The notes below the pieces were generated by a model, which saw only the letters and a program-made list of their open reading frames with translations, searched no databases and was not told the origin of the DNA. Below, piece by piece: positions 25,487-35,047 of a stretch of 51,309 nucleotides of DNA (positions are counted from its first letter, which is position 1; every line of letters starts with the position of its first letter). The DNA is from JANXSD01 sp038206385 (lineage in GTDB: Bacteria > Bacteroidota > Bacteroidia > AKYH767-A > OLB10), in NCBI GenBank assembly GCA_038206385.1, contig JBBRAW010000013.1, positions 1 to 51,309 of the forward strand. Reading direction: 5' to 3'. Both the position numbers and the translations under genes were made by a program.

Positions 25487-26728
25487 TTATTTGATATTGT
25501 ATTCGTTAATTTTACGATAAAGAGTTCGCTCCGAAATTCCTAATTCTTGAGCTGCATATTTTCGTTTGCCTTTATGTTTTTCGATCGCTTTGATGATCAT
25601 CTCTTTTTCTTTATCCGATAAGGATAAGGACTCATCAATCATTTCTTCATGCGCATCAATTTTCATTGGAGCAGGCTGTATCGTAACTCCATTTTGCGAT
25701 TGAATAATATTCGAATGTTGATTTGACTTATTTTTCGAATCATTGTAAACGGACGGATTATAATTGATCGGATTTTCATCGACAGGCAAATTCATCCCAC
25801 CACCCGACATTATAGTACCAACTACTTTTTTCAATTCTGAAAGATCTTTTTTCATCTCAAAAAGAACTTTGTACAATAATTCACGCTCCGAAAATTCGCC
25901 AGAATTTTTTGCTTCTTCACGAAGTACCATCGGTAGAGTGGAGTTGCTATCTTTTGGTAAATATTTCAATAAAACTTCTGCCGTTACTTCTTTGTTTTGT
26001 TCCAGAATTGATAGTTGTTCAGTAACATTTTTTAGTTGACGAACATTTCCTGGCCAACGGTATTCAATCAATAATCTTTGTGCTTCGGGTTGCAAATGAA
26101 TTATTGGCATTTTGTAACGATCTGCAAAATCGGCTGCAAATTTTCTGAACAACAAAAATATATCTTCGCTACGATCACGCAACGAAGAAACTTGAATTGG
26201 AACTGTATTTAATCGATAATATAAATCTTCTCTAAATTTTCCGCGCTCTATTGCATCAGTAACATTCACATTAGTAGCAGCAACTACACGCACATTTGTT
26301 TTTTGAACTTTGCTTGATCCTACTCTCAAAAATTCACCTGTTTCTAAAACTCGAAGTAATCTAACTTGTGTAAGAATTGGTAATTCTGCAACTTCATCCA
26401 AAAAAATTGTTCCGCCATTTCCTGCTTCAAAATATCCTTTTCGTGCATCATGTGCTCCCGTAAAAGAACCTTTCTCATGTCCGAATAATTCAGAGTCGAT
26501 TGTTCCTTCTGGAATAGCTCCGCAATTTACTGCGATGTAAGGACCGTGTTTTCTAGAACTTAAAAAGTGAATTATTTGTGGAAATATTTCCTTTCCTGTT
26601 CCGCTTTCTCCTGTAATCAAAACAGAGAGATCAGTAGGAGCAACTTGACGTGCAATATCAATTGCATGATCAAGCGTAGGAGAATTTCCTATAATACCAA
26701 AACGTTGTTTTAAATCTTGAATCTTCAC
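25487..26728 (-). CDS. Sigma-54-dependent transcriptional activator lacking a sensor domain
   Basis: The 413-residue protein is an enhancer-binding AAA+ activator of sigma-54 RNA polymerase. Walker A is GESGTGKE at 40-47, the sigma-54 contact loop is GSFTGA at 87-92 (Ser in place of the usual Ala), Walker B has D111-E112 in IFLDE, and the YRLN and WPGNVRQL motifs follow. A linker of low complexity (about 310-370) leads to a Fis-type HTH at about 385-413 (AQELGISERTLYRKI). There is no receiver or GAF domain, as in PspF, so activity may be set by expression or a partner. It sits between miaB and lptE. Confidence 0.93.
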   Translation of the reverse strand: MKIQDLKQRFGIIGNSPTLDHAIDIARQVAPTDLSVLITGESGTGKEIFPQIIHFLSSRKHGPYIAVNCGAIPEGTIDSELFGHEKGSFTGAHDARKGYFEAGNGGTIFLDEVAELPILTQVRLLRVLETGEFLRVGSSKVQKTNVRVVAATNVNVTDAIERGKFREDLYYRLNTVPIQVSSLRDRSEDIFLLFRKFAADFADRYKMPIIHLQPEAQRLLIEYRWPGNVRQLKNVTEQLSILEQNKEVTAEVLLKYLPKDSNSTLPMVLREEAKNSGEFSERELLYKVLFEMKKDLSELKKVVGTIMSGGGMNLPVDENPINYNPSVYNDSKNKSNQHSNIIQSQNGVTIQPAPMKIDAHEEMIDESLSLSDKEKEMIIKAIEKHKGKRKYAAQELGISERTLYRKINEYNIK

Positions 26729-26761
26729 CTTAAAATGTATTGTGAATTATTGAAATTTATT

Positions 26762-28237
26762 TTATGAAACTACTTCTCCAATTAGTGTTGCCGATGTGCA
26801 GTTTGTTGCGAGCACATTAACATAATCACCGCGTTTATGATTTCCTTTTGGGAATACAACTACTGTATTTTGTGTGTTTCGTCCGCAAAACATTTCTAAG
26901 GATTTTTTCGAAATGGATTCAATCAGTACACGATGAATTTTTCCTAATCCTAATTTCGTTTGTTCTTCCGAAAGTAATCTTTGCAAATCAACAATCTCTT
27001 GCAACCTCTTCGCTTTTACATCTAAAGGAATATCATCTTCAAATTTTTTCTCAGCCGCAGTTCCTGGGCGTTCTGAATAACTAAACATATATGCATAGAA
27101 ATACTTCGACCATTTCATAAGTGAAAGTGTGTCTTGATGTTCTTCTTCTGTCTCACTACAAAAGCCTGTAATAATATCTGTCGAAATACTACATTCAGGC
27201 ATTATTTTCCAAATGCTTTCAATGCGTTTTATGTAATCTTCACGTGTATAACCACGGTTCATTTTTGTTAATATTCTTGTATTGCCTGATTGTACTGGAA
27301 GATGAATGTATTTACAAATATTTTCATACTTCGTCATACTATGAAGTACTGCGTCCGTCATGTCACGAGGGTTGCTTGTTGAAAACCGAACACGTAAATC
27401 TGGATGGACTTGTGCAACTAATTCTAATAAGTCGGCGAAAGTTGTGTATTTGGATTGTTCTTCTATTGGCAATAAATGATTTAATGCTGCGTGAACAATT
27501 TCAACTGGTAGTTCTTTCTTTTGTCCTCCTCCCCACCATAAATATGAATCCACATTTTGTCCGAGTAATGTTACTTCACGATAACCATCTTCAAACAATT
27601 GTTTTGCTTCATTAATAATACTTTCAGGATCTCTGCTTCTCTCTCGTCCACGTGTAAAAGGTACTACACAAAAGGAACACATATTATCGCACCCACGCAT
27701 GATTGAAACAAATGCAGTTACTCCATTTTTATCTAAACGAACAGGACTAATATCAGCATAAGTTTCTTCTCTTGATAAAAGAACATTTACTGCACGGTGT
27801 CCATTTTCTACTTGATTTAATAAATTAGGTAAATCACGATACGAATCAGGACCTGCAACGATATCAACTAATTTTTCTTCTTCTAATAATTGAGATTTCA
27901 AACGTTCAGCCATACATCCCAAAATCCCAATGATCATCCCAGGCTTGTTTTTCTTAGCTTTTTTAAATTCGAAAAGTCGAGATCGAATTTTTTGTTCGGC
28001 ATTGTCACGAATAGCACAAGTATTTACAAAAATCACATCGGCTTCGTTCATGTCTTTGGTGGTTTCAAATCCCTGTCCAATTAAAATAGAAGCAACCACT
28101 TCGCTATCTGCAAAGTTCATTGAACAGCCATAACTTTCTAAAAATAATTTCTTGCCAGAGGATTTTCCTTTTTTTTCCAACATCACAGATTCCCCTTGCC
28201 TCGACTCATCAATTACTTTTAACTCTTCCTCATTCAT
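26762..28237 (-). CDS. miaB: tRNA-2-methylthio-N6-dimethylallyladenosine synthase
   Basis: MiaB is a radical-SAM methylthiotransferase that converts i6A37 to ms2i6A37 in tRNAs reading UNN codons. The 491-residue protein has the N-terminal UPF0004 domain with three cluster cysteines (ESYGCSMN, VNTCAIRDN, LGCMAERL), the radical-SAM triad in RGCDNMCSFCVVPFTRGRERSR, and a C-terminal TRAM domain. A roughly 28-residue N-terminal extension precedes the first domain; Met19 is another possible start. It is first in the minus-strand operon, divergent from topA. Confidence 0.96.
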   Translation of the reverse strand: MNEEELKVIDESRQGESVMLEKKGKSSGKKLFLESYGCSMNFADSEVVASILIGQGFETTKDMNEADVIFVNTCAIRDNAEQKIRSRLFEFKKAKKNKPGMIIGILGCMAERLKSQLLEEEKLVDIVAGPDSYRDLPNLLNQVENGHRAVNVLLSREETYADISPVRLDKNGVTAFVSIMRGCDNMCSFCVVPFTRGRERSRDPESIINEAKQLFEDGYREVTLLGQNVDSYLWWGGGQKKELPVEIVHAALNHLLPIEEQSKYTTFADLLELVAQVHPDLRVRFSTSNPRDMTDAVLHSMTKYENICKYIHLPVQSGNTRILTKMNRGYTREDYIKRIESIWKIMPECSISTDIITGFCSETEEEHQDTLSLMKWSKYFYAYMFSYSERPGTAAEKKFEDDIPLDVKAKRLQEIVDLQRLLSEEQTKLGLGKIHRVLIESISKKSLEMFCGRNTQNTVVVFPKGNHKRGDYVNVLATNCTSATLIGEVVS

Positions 28238-28623
28238 TATAAAAATATTTGCGCAAAGGTAGCAAAAAAGAGAGCTGGTGTCAAAATGTCAGATCAAATT
28301 CAGTGAATGAATTAATAGCTTAAATGAACCATGAATTTTTCAATTTTTAAGATCTCAAAGCTTTCTAAAGATTGCTTTAACTATGGTTTATCGCCAAATT
28401 TAAGGATTAATTAGATTCCAATAAAATGTTAATATGTTGATATACAATATAATCATAATTAAATGGTGCAACATTTGAATTCATAAAATTTTGAAAATTT
28501 AAATTTTGTTACTTTGCGCCCCGAAGGGTTTCAGGAATCAATGAACTGATGTAGACCTTTTAGACCAATTAGAACTTGGTCAATTAATGTTTAAAAACTA
28601 TAAATAATTTCTATTAAATCTGC
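28238..28623. other. Divergent control region between miaB and topA
   Basis: No gene is seen. The miaB side is featureless apart from AT-rich sequence. The topA side holds a promoter candidate at 28509-28516 and a leader hairpin with GACCAA (28563-28568) pairing with TTGGTC (28576-28581). Confidence 0.5.
28509..28516 (+). promoter_or_regulatory. Candidate topA promoter (-7 element)
   Basis: TTACTTTG, followed by CGCC, differs from TAnnTTTG only at the second base and has the TTTGC context common at Bacteroidota start sites. TTTG boxes occur upstream (28474-28477, 28490-28493) but not at ideal spacing. The resulting leader would be about 100 bases. Confidence 0.4.
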
Positions 28624-31161
28624 ATGGCTGATAATCTTGTGATAGTGGAGTCCCCTGCAAAGGCGAAGACGATTGAAGGATTTCTTGGAAAGGATTTTCA
28701 GGTGAAGTCGAGTTATGGTCATGTTCGTGACCTTGTCAAGAATGACAAAGGCATTGACGTTGCAAATAGTTTTTCTCCTTTATATGAAGTGTCGCCTGAC
28801 AAAGAAAAAGTGGTGAATGAATTAAGGTCGCTGAGTAAAAAGGCTAAAACAGTTTGGTTAGCGACTGACGAGGATCGCGAAGGTGAAGCGATTTCTTGGC
28901 ATTTATTTGAAACACTCAATCTTAAAGAAAGTAATACTAAACGTATTGTTTTTCATGAGATCACAAAGAAGGCAATTCAAGAGGCAATTAGCAAACCACG
29001 CTTTATTGATATGCATTTGGTGGATGCGCAACAAGCTCGTCGTATCTTGGATCGCTTGGTAGGATTTGAATTATCACCAATTCTTTGGAAAAAAATTAAA
29101 CCGCCACTTTCTGCTGGTAGAGTGCAATCCGTTTCTGTAAGATTAATTGTTGAGCGTGAACGAGATGTTGAAGGACATCAATCACAATCTGCATATAAGT
29201 TAGTATCTCATTTTATTGTTAAAGATAATAAGGGAAATAGTACATTACTTAAGGCGGAATTATCACAACGTTTCCCTGTAAAGGAAGATGCAGAAGCGTT
29301 ATTGAATAAGTTAGCGAACGCAAATTTCAAGATTTCAAATCTTGAAGTAAAGCCAGGAAAAAAATCACCCGCAGCTCCTTTTACTACATCAACTTTACAA
29401 CAAGAGGCTAGTCGTAAATTGGGATTTTCAGTTGCGCAAACAATGGTTGTTGCACAACGTCTTTATGAGAGCGGGAAAATTACGTACATGAGAACGGATT
29501 CCGTGAATCTATCTCAACTTGCTTTGGATTCTGCTAAAGAAGCTATCAGCAAAATCTACGGTAAGGAATATTCTTTTACGCGTCAATTCAAGACGAAATC
29601 AGCAAACGCTCAAGAGGCGCATGAGGCGATTCGTCCTGCTTATTTAGATCAACCTACTATTGATGGTGAAAATGCCGATCGTCGTTTATATGAACTCATC
29701 TGGAAGCGAACGATTGCTTCACAAATGGCAGATGCACAATTAGAGCGTACAGTTGTAAATATTGAAAATAATAAATCGAAGGAATTATTTGTTGCTACTG
29801 GCGAAGTAATTCGTTTCGATGGTTTTCTTCGTGTATATCTCGAATCTACGGATGATGAAAATGAAGAGAATGAGAAAGAAAAAGACGGACTATTACCTCC
29901 TTTAGCGATTGGACAGGTGTTAGATTTAGATACCATCACTGGAACACAACGATTTTCATCTCCACCAGCTCGCTATACAGAAGCTAGTCTTGTAAAGAAA
30001 TTAGAAGAGTTGGGAATTGGTCGACCTTCAACGTATGCTCCAACTATTTCTACAGTTCAAAAGAGGGGATATGTAATTAAAGAAGATCGCCCTGGGAAAG
30101 AGCGAATTTTTACAGTGCTTACATTGAAAGCTGGTAAGGTTAGTTCAGAGGATCGAACAGAGAATTATGCAGCCGAAAAATCGAAAATGTTTCCTACAGA
30201 TATCGGCACAGTTGTAACTGATTTCTTAGTGTTAAATTTTCCCGAGATCCTTGATTATAATTTCACTGCGAATGTGGAAAGAGAATTTGATGAGATCGCA
30301 CAAGGCAATTTGCAGTGGGCGAAAATGATAAAGAAATTCTATGGTCCTTTTCATAAACTGGTAGAAGACACAGAGAAAAATAGTGAGCGTGCTACTGGAG
30401 AGCGAATTCTTGGAGTTCATCCAGAGAATGGAAAAAAAATATCAGCACGAATAGGACGATTTGGCCCGTTGGTTCAAATTACTGGAGAAACAGAAGAAGA
30501 GAAACCACAGTTTGCTAAATTAAGACCTGGTCAGCGATTAGAAACAATTACACTTGAAGAGGCATTAGATCTTTTTAAGATGCCACGCAATATTGGTAAT
30601 TACGAAGAGGAAGATGTTACTATTAGCATTGGTAGATTTGGACCTTATGCTCGTCATAATGGAATCTTTGTTTCATTAGCAAAAACAGATGATCCATATA
30701 CAATAGAAATTGATCGTGCCATTGAATTGATTGAGGCAAAACGTAAGACGGATCGAGAGCGTATTATTCGAATTTTTGATGAGCGTCCAGATGTGAAATT
30801 ATTGAATGGACGTTGGGGACCTTATTTGGTTGCCAATGAACTTAATTATAAGCTACCAAAGGACAAAGATCCCAATGTTTTATCATTACAAGATTGTTTG
30901 GATATTATTTTAGCGGCTGGTGAAAATGGTGGAAAGCCCAAGCGTTCGTTTGGCAGAAAGGCTGCTCCTGTTGCAGCAAAGAAAACTCCTGCAAAGAAAA
31001 CGGCAGTAAAGAAAACTGCTACAACAACTGCTACGAAAACTTCTGTTGTGAAAACTATCTCAAAAGTCCCTGTTAAGAAAACGGCTGCCAAAACTGTAAC
31101 GAAAGTCCCTGTAAAGGCAGCAGCCGCGAAGAAAGTTACTGCAAGAAAAAAGACGAAATAA
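28624..31161 (+). CDS. topA: DNA topoisomerase I (type IA)
   Basis: TopA relaxes negative supercoils through a 5'-phosphotyrosine intermediate. The 845-residue protein has the Toprim domain (IVESPAKAKTIEGFLG near 6-21, DEDREGEAISWHL near 80-92), the catalytic tyrosine in TYMRTDS (Y288), GIGRPSTYAPTI near 465-476, and three C-terminal IGRFGP/NGRWGP repeats. No zinc-finger cysteines are seen, consistent with Bacteroidota enzymes. The last 65 residues are a Lys/Ala/Thr-rich tail of KKT(A/P) repeats that probably binds DNA. The arginase-fold gene follows after 21 bp, so the two are likely co-transcribed. Confidence 0.97.
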   Translation: MADNLVIVESPAKAKTIEGFLGKDFQVKSSYGHVRDLVKNDKGIDVANSFSPLYEVSPDKEKVVNELRSLSKKAKTVWLATDEDREGEAISWHLFETLNLKESNTKRIVFHEITKKAIQEAISKPRFIDMHLVDAQQARRILDRLVGFELSPILWKKIKPPLSAGRVQSVSVRLIVERERDVEGHQSQSAYKLVSHFIVKDNKGNSTLLKAELSQRFPVKEDAEALLNKLANANFKISNLEVKPGKKSPAAPFTTSTLQQEASRKLGFSVAQTMVVAQRLYESGKITYMRTDSVNLSQLALDSAKEAISKIYGKEYSFTRQFKTKSANAQEAHEAIRPAYLDQPTIDGENADRRLYELIWKRTIASQMADAQLERTVVNIENNKSKELFVATGEVIRFDGFLRVYLESTDDENEENEKEKDGLLPPLAIGQVLDLDTITGTQRFSSPPARYTEASLVKKLEELGIGRPSTYAPTISTVQKRGYVIKEDRPGKERIFTVLTLKAGKVSSEDRTENYAAEKSKMFPTDIGTVVTDFLVLNFPEILDYNFTANVEREFDEIAQGNLQWAKMIKKFYGPFHKLVEDTEKNSERATGERILGVHPENGKKISARIGRFGPLVQITGETEEEKPQFAKLRPGQRLETITLEEALDLFKMPRNIGNYEEEDVTISIGRFGPYARHNGIFVSLAKTDDPYTIEIDRAIELIEAKRKTDRERIIRIFDERPDVKLLNGRWGPYLVANELNYKLPKDKDPNVLSLQDCLDIILAAGENGGKPKRSFGRKAAPVAAKKTPAKKTAVKKTATTTATKTSVVKTISKVPVKKTAAKTVTKVPVKAAAAKKVTARKKTK

Positions 31162-31182
31162 GTTTAAATAAATTTAGGCTTT

Positions 31183-32355
31183 ATGCTGGAAGCTTATTTC
31201 CAACCACTTGATGCTAGCCTGTTATGGCACGATGGTCAAGCACTCCCTTCGGATGCTTTGGGCAATGCTATTCAATCTTATTATCAAGAAGGAAAGTTTC
31301 CAGATTTTGAGGGGGTCCGAATAGCAATAATAGGTGTAGGGGAAGATAGAGGCAATCAATTAAACATTGGAGCTGCCAATGGGATGGACCACATTCGTGA
31401 AAAATTTTATAGTTTGAAGGTTCATCAGCATTCACAACGCATTATTGATTTAGGAAATATCCGTCGTGGAGATACACTTGAAGATACGTATGCAGCAATA
31501 GCTACGGTAATTTATGAATTGATTCCATTGAAAATTATACCTGTGATACTAGGAGGAAGTCAAGATTTAACTTATGGTCATTATGCTGGTTATAAAAAAC
31601 TTGAGCAAATCATAAACATCGTAAGTGTTGATTCACATTTTGATTTAGGACAACCCGAAGACCCAGTTAATGCAGATACTTTTCTAGGTAAAATAATTCT
31701 TGAGCAACCAAATTACCTTTTTAACTTTAGCAACATTGGGTACCAAACCTATTATGTAGGTACCGAAAGTGTTGAGTTAATGAAAAAATTGTATTTCGAC
31801 ACTTTTAGATTAGGTCAAGTTCGTGATGATATTCAAGAAACGGAGCCAATTGTGCGTAATGCTGACCTAGTTACTGTAGATTTATCAGCAATTCGACATA
31901 GTGATGCACCTGGGAATTCGCAAGCATCTCCTAATGGTTTTTTTGGTGAAGAAGCTTGTCAGATACTGATGTATGCTGGAGTGAGTGATAAGTTGAGCGG
32001 ACTTGGGATTTACGAATACAATCCTAAGTTTGATGTTAATGGTCAAACAGCTAGTTTAGTGGCGCAGATGCTTTGGTATTTTATAGAAGGAGTATCAAGT
32101 AGAAAGCAAGATTTACCACTATTAAATGCTAATAATTACATTACATATATAGTAGCAATCGCGAATGTGGCGCAAGAGATTACTTTTATAAAAAGTACGA
32201 AGAGTGACCGATGGTGGATGAAACTTCCGATGGAAGGGAGCCGAAATAGGTATTTAAGTCATCATTTATTGCCTTGTTCTTACAAGGATTATCAACAAGC
32301 ATGTAACAATGAGGTACCTGATCGGTTATGGAATGCGCTTCAAAAGTTAGCATAA
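31183..32355 (+). CDS. Arginase/formimidoylglutamase-fold protein with altered metal ligands
   Basis: The 390-residue protein belongs to the ureohydrolase (arginase) fold. The segments are GGSQDLTYGHY at 124-134, SVDSHFDLG at 148-156, and TVDLSAIRHSDAPG at 231-244. In arginases the metal ligands lie in GGDH, DxHxD and DxD. Here DxHxD is kept (D150, H152, D154), but the His of GGDH is Gln127 and the second Asp of DxD is Ser235. Dinuclear manganese catalysis is therefore doubtful. Bacteroidota homologues are usually annotated as formimidoylglutamase. It lies between topA and the T9SS genes, an arrangement that appears conserved in gliding Bacteroidota. Confidence 0.85.
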   Translation: MLEAYFQPLDASLLWHDGQALPSDALGNAIQSYYQEGKFPDFEGVRIAIIGVGEDRGNQLNIGAANGMDHIREKFYSLKVHQHSQRIIDLGNIRRGDTLEDTYAAIATVIYELIPLKIIPVILGGSQDLTYGHYAGYKKLEQIINIVSVDSHFDLGQPEDPVNADTFLGKIILEQPNYLFNFSNIGYQTYYVGTESVELMKKLYFDTFRLGQVRDDIQETEPIVRNADLVTVDLSAIRHSDAPGNSQASPNGFFGEEACQILMYAGVSDKLSGLGIYEYNPKFDVNGQTASLVAQMLWYFIEGVSSRKQDLPLLNANNYITYIVAIANVAQEITFIKSTKSDRWWMKLPMEGSRNRYLSHHLLPCSYKDYQQACNNEVPDRLWNALQKLA

Positions 32356-32523
32356 TGGCTTTCTGAGACGTTCAAATAAATTTCTTTTAAAAATAATTTA
32401 TGCAAGTTTTAGCCTAAAATCGAACCATTAAAATGACGTGTTTTGCCTCTCAAAATGATCAATAAAATAGTAATCATTGGTCTTGTGAATAAATAAATAA
32501 AAGGAATGTTAGTTTAATATGGT

Positions 32524-32555
32524 TTTGAAATTTAGAATAATATTTACTTACTTTA
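32524..32555 (+). promoter_or_regulatory. Candidate promoter of the porP-gldKLMN locus
   Basis: TTTG (32524-32527) and TTACTTTA (32548-32555) lie 20 bases apart, the normal -33/-7 spacing, though the -7 box has two departures from TAnnTTTG. Transcription would begin near 32562, after the ATG at 32519 and before the one at 32591, which supports the later translation start. Confidence 0.4.
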
Positions 32556-32590
32556 ACCCCCAGAATCATCCGATAAATCGAACGCACTGT

Positions 32591-33502
32591 ATGAAGAAAA
32601 TTTTAGCTGTTTTAGTAGCTGGTTGTATATCCACCTTAGCCCTAGCTCAACAAGACCCCCAGTTCAGCCAGAATATGTTTAATCGTTTATACGTGAATCC
32701 AGCATATGCGGGAAGTAACGAAGCGATTTGCGCACATCTGCTCTACCGTTCACAATGGGTAGGCTTTGGAGACGGAGCCCCAAAAACAGGAGTTCTCGGT
32801 GTAGAGGCTCCATTTGCAAACAACAAAGCAGGTGTAGGGTTAAGCATTGCATCTGATAAGAACGGAGCATTCCAAACCTTTAATGCCAAACTTGCTGGAT
32901 CCTATAAATTTGATATAGGCAATGGTAAATTAGGAATTGGAGTTGATTTAGGCTTATTGCAAGATAAGGTTGATGCTTCAGGATTTAAGCCCGTTGACCC
33001 TAATGATGCATCTATTCCAGCTAATTCTAGTGGTTCAGCATTTGATGTTGGTGCTGGTTTATATTACAATTCAGAAAAATTATATTTTGGAGTTTCAGCA
33101 TCACATTTATCGGAACCAAGTGTAACATTAGACAATTCTTCTATTAAATTCGAGCGTCATTATTATGGAATGATCGGATATTCTGCGGAAGTATCACCAA
33201 TGATTACATTAAAGCCATCCGTATTTGTTAAAACAATAGCGGGAAACACTACAGCAGATATTAACTTGAATGCTTATTTTAATAATCGATTTTGGTTAGG
33301 TGCATCTTATCGTAATGATGATGCTATTGTAGCATTAATTGGATTAAATATTACAGACAATTTACGCATTGGTTACTCTTACGATTTTACAACTTCAAAT
33401 CTTAAGAAATATAGTGATGGTAGTCATGAAATTATGCTTGGCTACTGTTTCAAAGTGAAAAAGAAAATTACACCTGTAATCAGAAATGTAAGGTTTCTAT
33501 AG
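32591..33502 (+). CDS. PorP/SprF-family type IX secretion membrane protein
   Basis: The frame is open from 32519, but a clean signal peptide (MKKILAVLVAG to ALAQQ) begins at the ATG at 32591, giving 303 residues. After the signal comes the family hallmark DPQFSQNMFNRLYVNPAYAGSNE, then YRSQWVGF, repeated amphipathic strands of an outer-membrane beta-barrel, and a C-terminal NLRIGYSYDFTTSNLKKYSDGSHEIMLGY block in which the family ends. It is encoded just before gldK, as PorP is near PorK in P. gingivalis, so a direct role in the T9SS core complex is plausible. Confidence 0.92.
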   Translation: MKKILAVLVAGCISTLALAQQDPQFSQNMFNRLYVNPAYAGSNEAICAHLLYRSQWVGFGDGAPKTGVLGVEAPFANNKAGVGLSIASDKNGAFQTFNAKLAGSYKFDIGNGKLGIGVDLGLLQDKVDASGFKPVDPNDASIPANSSGSAFDVGAGLYYNSEKLYFGVSASHLSEPSVTLDNSSIKFERHYYGMIGYSAEVSPMITLKPSVFVKTIAGNTTADINLNAYFNNRFWLGASYRNDDAIVALIGLNITDNLRIGYSYDFTTSNLKKYSDGSHEIMLGYCFKVKKKITPVIRNVRFL

Positions 33503-33561
33503 TAATAGGAATTATTTCACTTGAAAAGCAACTTAAATTGGAGACTAAACGTATCATCATA

Positions 33562-33597
33562 CTGAAAATGTCGCATATACTAAAGCTAGATTTTCAG
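33562..33597 (+). repeat. Inverted repeat in the gap before gldK
   Basis: CTGAAAAT (33562-33569) and ATTTTCAG (33590-33597) form an 8-bp perfect stem with a 20-base loop, between porP and the preferred gldK start. There is no T-run, so it is more likely an mRNA structure or processing site than a terminator. Confidence 0.35.
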
Positions 33598-33648
33598 CGT
33601 TCGATGTTTACGTTTTTAGTGTATCCAGAACCCAAAAGCAAACAAAGC

Positions 33649-34950
33649 ATGAAAAACCTGATTATTGCTTCTTTAACAGTGCTGTTACTCAGTAGTTGTG
33701 GAGGCGGTAACCGCGGGCAACTAGTAGGAGTCCAAGGAAGGCAAAAATGGTACCAAGCAGATCCCTATGGGATGGTATTTATTCCCCAAGGCTCATTTAA
33801 CATGGGCCCTGGTGACCAAGATGTTCCTTATTCTCAAATTGCTCAAACAAAAAGCGTAACTGTACATGCTTTTTATATGGACAATACAGAGATCACGAAC
33901 AATGAGTATCGTCAATTTGTATATTGGGTGAGGGACTCTCTCGCTCACCGACTAATTGGGGGAGATCACATTGTTGATGAAGGGGAATATGGAGAGCATA
34001 TCGACTGGGATCAACGGATTAAGTGGAATGATGAAGCGAATGTTGAAACATTATCAGAGCTTTATTTGCCAGAGAGTGAGCGTTTTTATCGTCGCAAAGA
34101 AATCGATTCACGTAAATTAAATTTTGAATTTTACTGGCTTGATCTTCAAGCTGCGGCACAAAAGGATTATAGTAAGGACCGTGATGGTGCCGCTGCTTCT
34201 TTAGCCAATAGACCACAAGGTAGAACAGATAGATCAGTATATATTAAAAAGGAAATCATCAACGTTTATCCTGATACATTGGCTTGGATTCATGATTTCA
34301 CCTATTCATTTAATGATCCTATTACGAAAGCATATTTTTGGCATCCAGCTTATGATGATTATCCTGTTGTAGGAGTAAACTGGAAACAAGCACGCGCATT
34401 TTGTGTATGGCGTACTCGACTGTTAAATAGTTACCTAGAAGAAGATGGGGAAGAGATAGTTCAAGATTTTCGCCTTCCTTCAGAAAGTGAGTGGGAATAT
34501 GCATCACGTGGAGGATTACAAAACAATCCTTATCCATGGGGAGGACCTTATATTCGTAATAGTAGAGGTTGTTTCTTAGCGAATTTCAAGCCATTGCGCG
34601 GTAATTATATCGATGATGGAGGTTTCTATACAGTTAAAGCCACTTCTTATTGGCCAAACGATTACGGATTATATTGTATGTCTGGAAACGTAGCGGAATG
34701 GACGAGCAATGCCTTTGATGAGTCTGCTTATAATTTTATTCACGATTTGAATCCTGATTACACTTATGAAGCAAAAGATAATGATCCTTCTGCATTAAAG
34801 CGTAAGGTGATTCGTGGCGGATCTTGGAAGGACATTGGTTATTTCCTTCAAACTGGAACGCGTAGCTATGAATTTCAGGATTCTTGTAAATCGTACATCG
34901 GATTTCGTTGTGTAATGGATTTCCTTGGACGAGACAAGTCTGATTTCTAA
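33649..34950 (+). CDS. gldK: Gliding motility / T9SS lipoprotein GldK (PorK)
   Basis: GldK is an outer-membrane lipoprotein that forms, with GldN, the periplasmic ring of the T9SS. The frame starts at 33538, but the lipoprotein signal MKNLIIASLTVLLLSSC begins at 33649, giving 433 residues with lipid Cys17. The rest is a formylglycine-generating-enzyme/SUMF1-like fold used structurally: FIPQGSFNMGPGDQDVP, MDNTEITNNEYRQFVYWV, LPSESEWEYASRGG, VIRGGSWKDI and GFRCVMDF. It is followed by gldL, gldM and gldN in the canonical order. Confidence 0.96.
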   Translation: MKNLIIASLTVLLLSSCGGGNRGQLVGVQGRQKWYQADPYGMVFIPQGSFNMGPGDQDVPYSQIAQTKSVTVHAFYMDNTEITNNEYRQFVYWVRDSLAHRLIGGDHIVDEGEYGEHIDWDQRIKWNDEANVETLSELYLPESERFYRRKEIDSRKLNFEFYWLDLQAAAQKDYSKDRDGAAASLANRPQGRTDRSVYIKKEIINVYPDTLAWIHDFTYSFNDPITKAYFWHPAYDDYPVVGVNWKQARAFCVWRTRLLNSYLEEDGEEIVQDFRLPSESEWEYASRGGLQNNPYPWGGPYIRNSRGCFLANFKPLRGNYIDDGGFYTVKATSYWPNDYGLYCMSGNVAEWTSNAFDESAYNFIHDLNPDYTYEAKDNDPSALKRKVIRGGSWKDIGYFLQTGTRSYEFQDSCKSYIGFRCVMDFLGRDKSDF

Positions 34951-35047
34951 AATTTTATTTATTATTACATTCTGAAAAAGCGAAATACCACAATTCGCTC
35001 AAATAATTTATTCAACTAACCAAAACATCTAAAAAAACGGGACAACA

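Noticed and set aside
27244..27615. Plus-strand open frame of 123 codons
   Set aside because: It is antisense to the radical-SAM region of miaB and resembles no protein.
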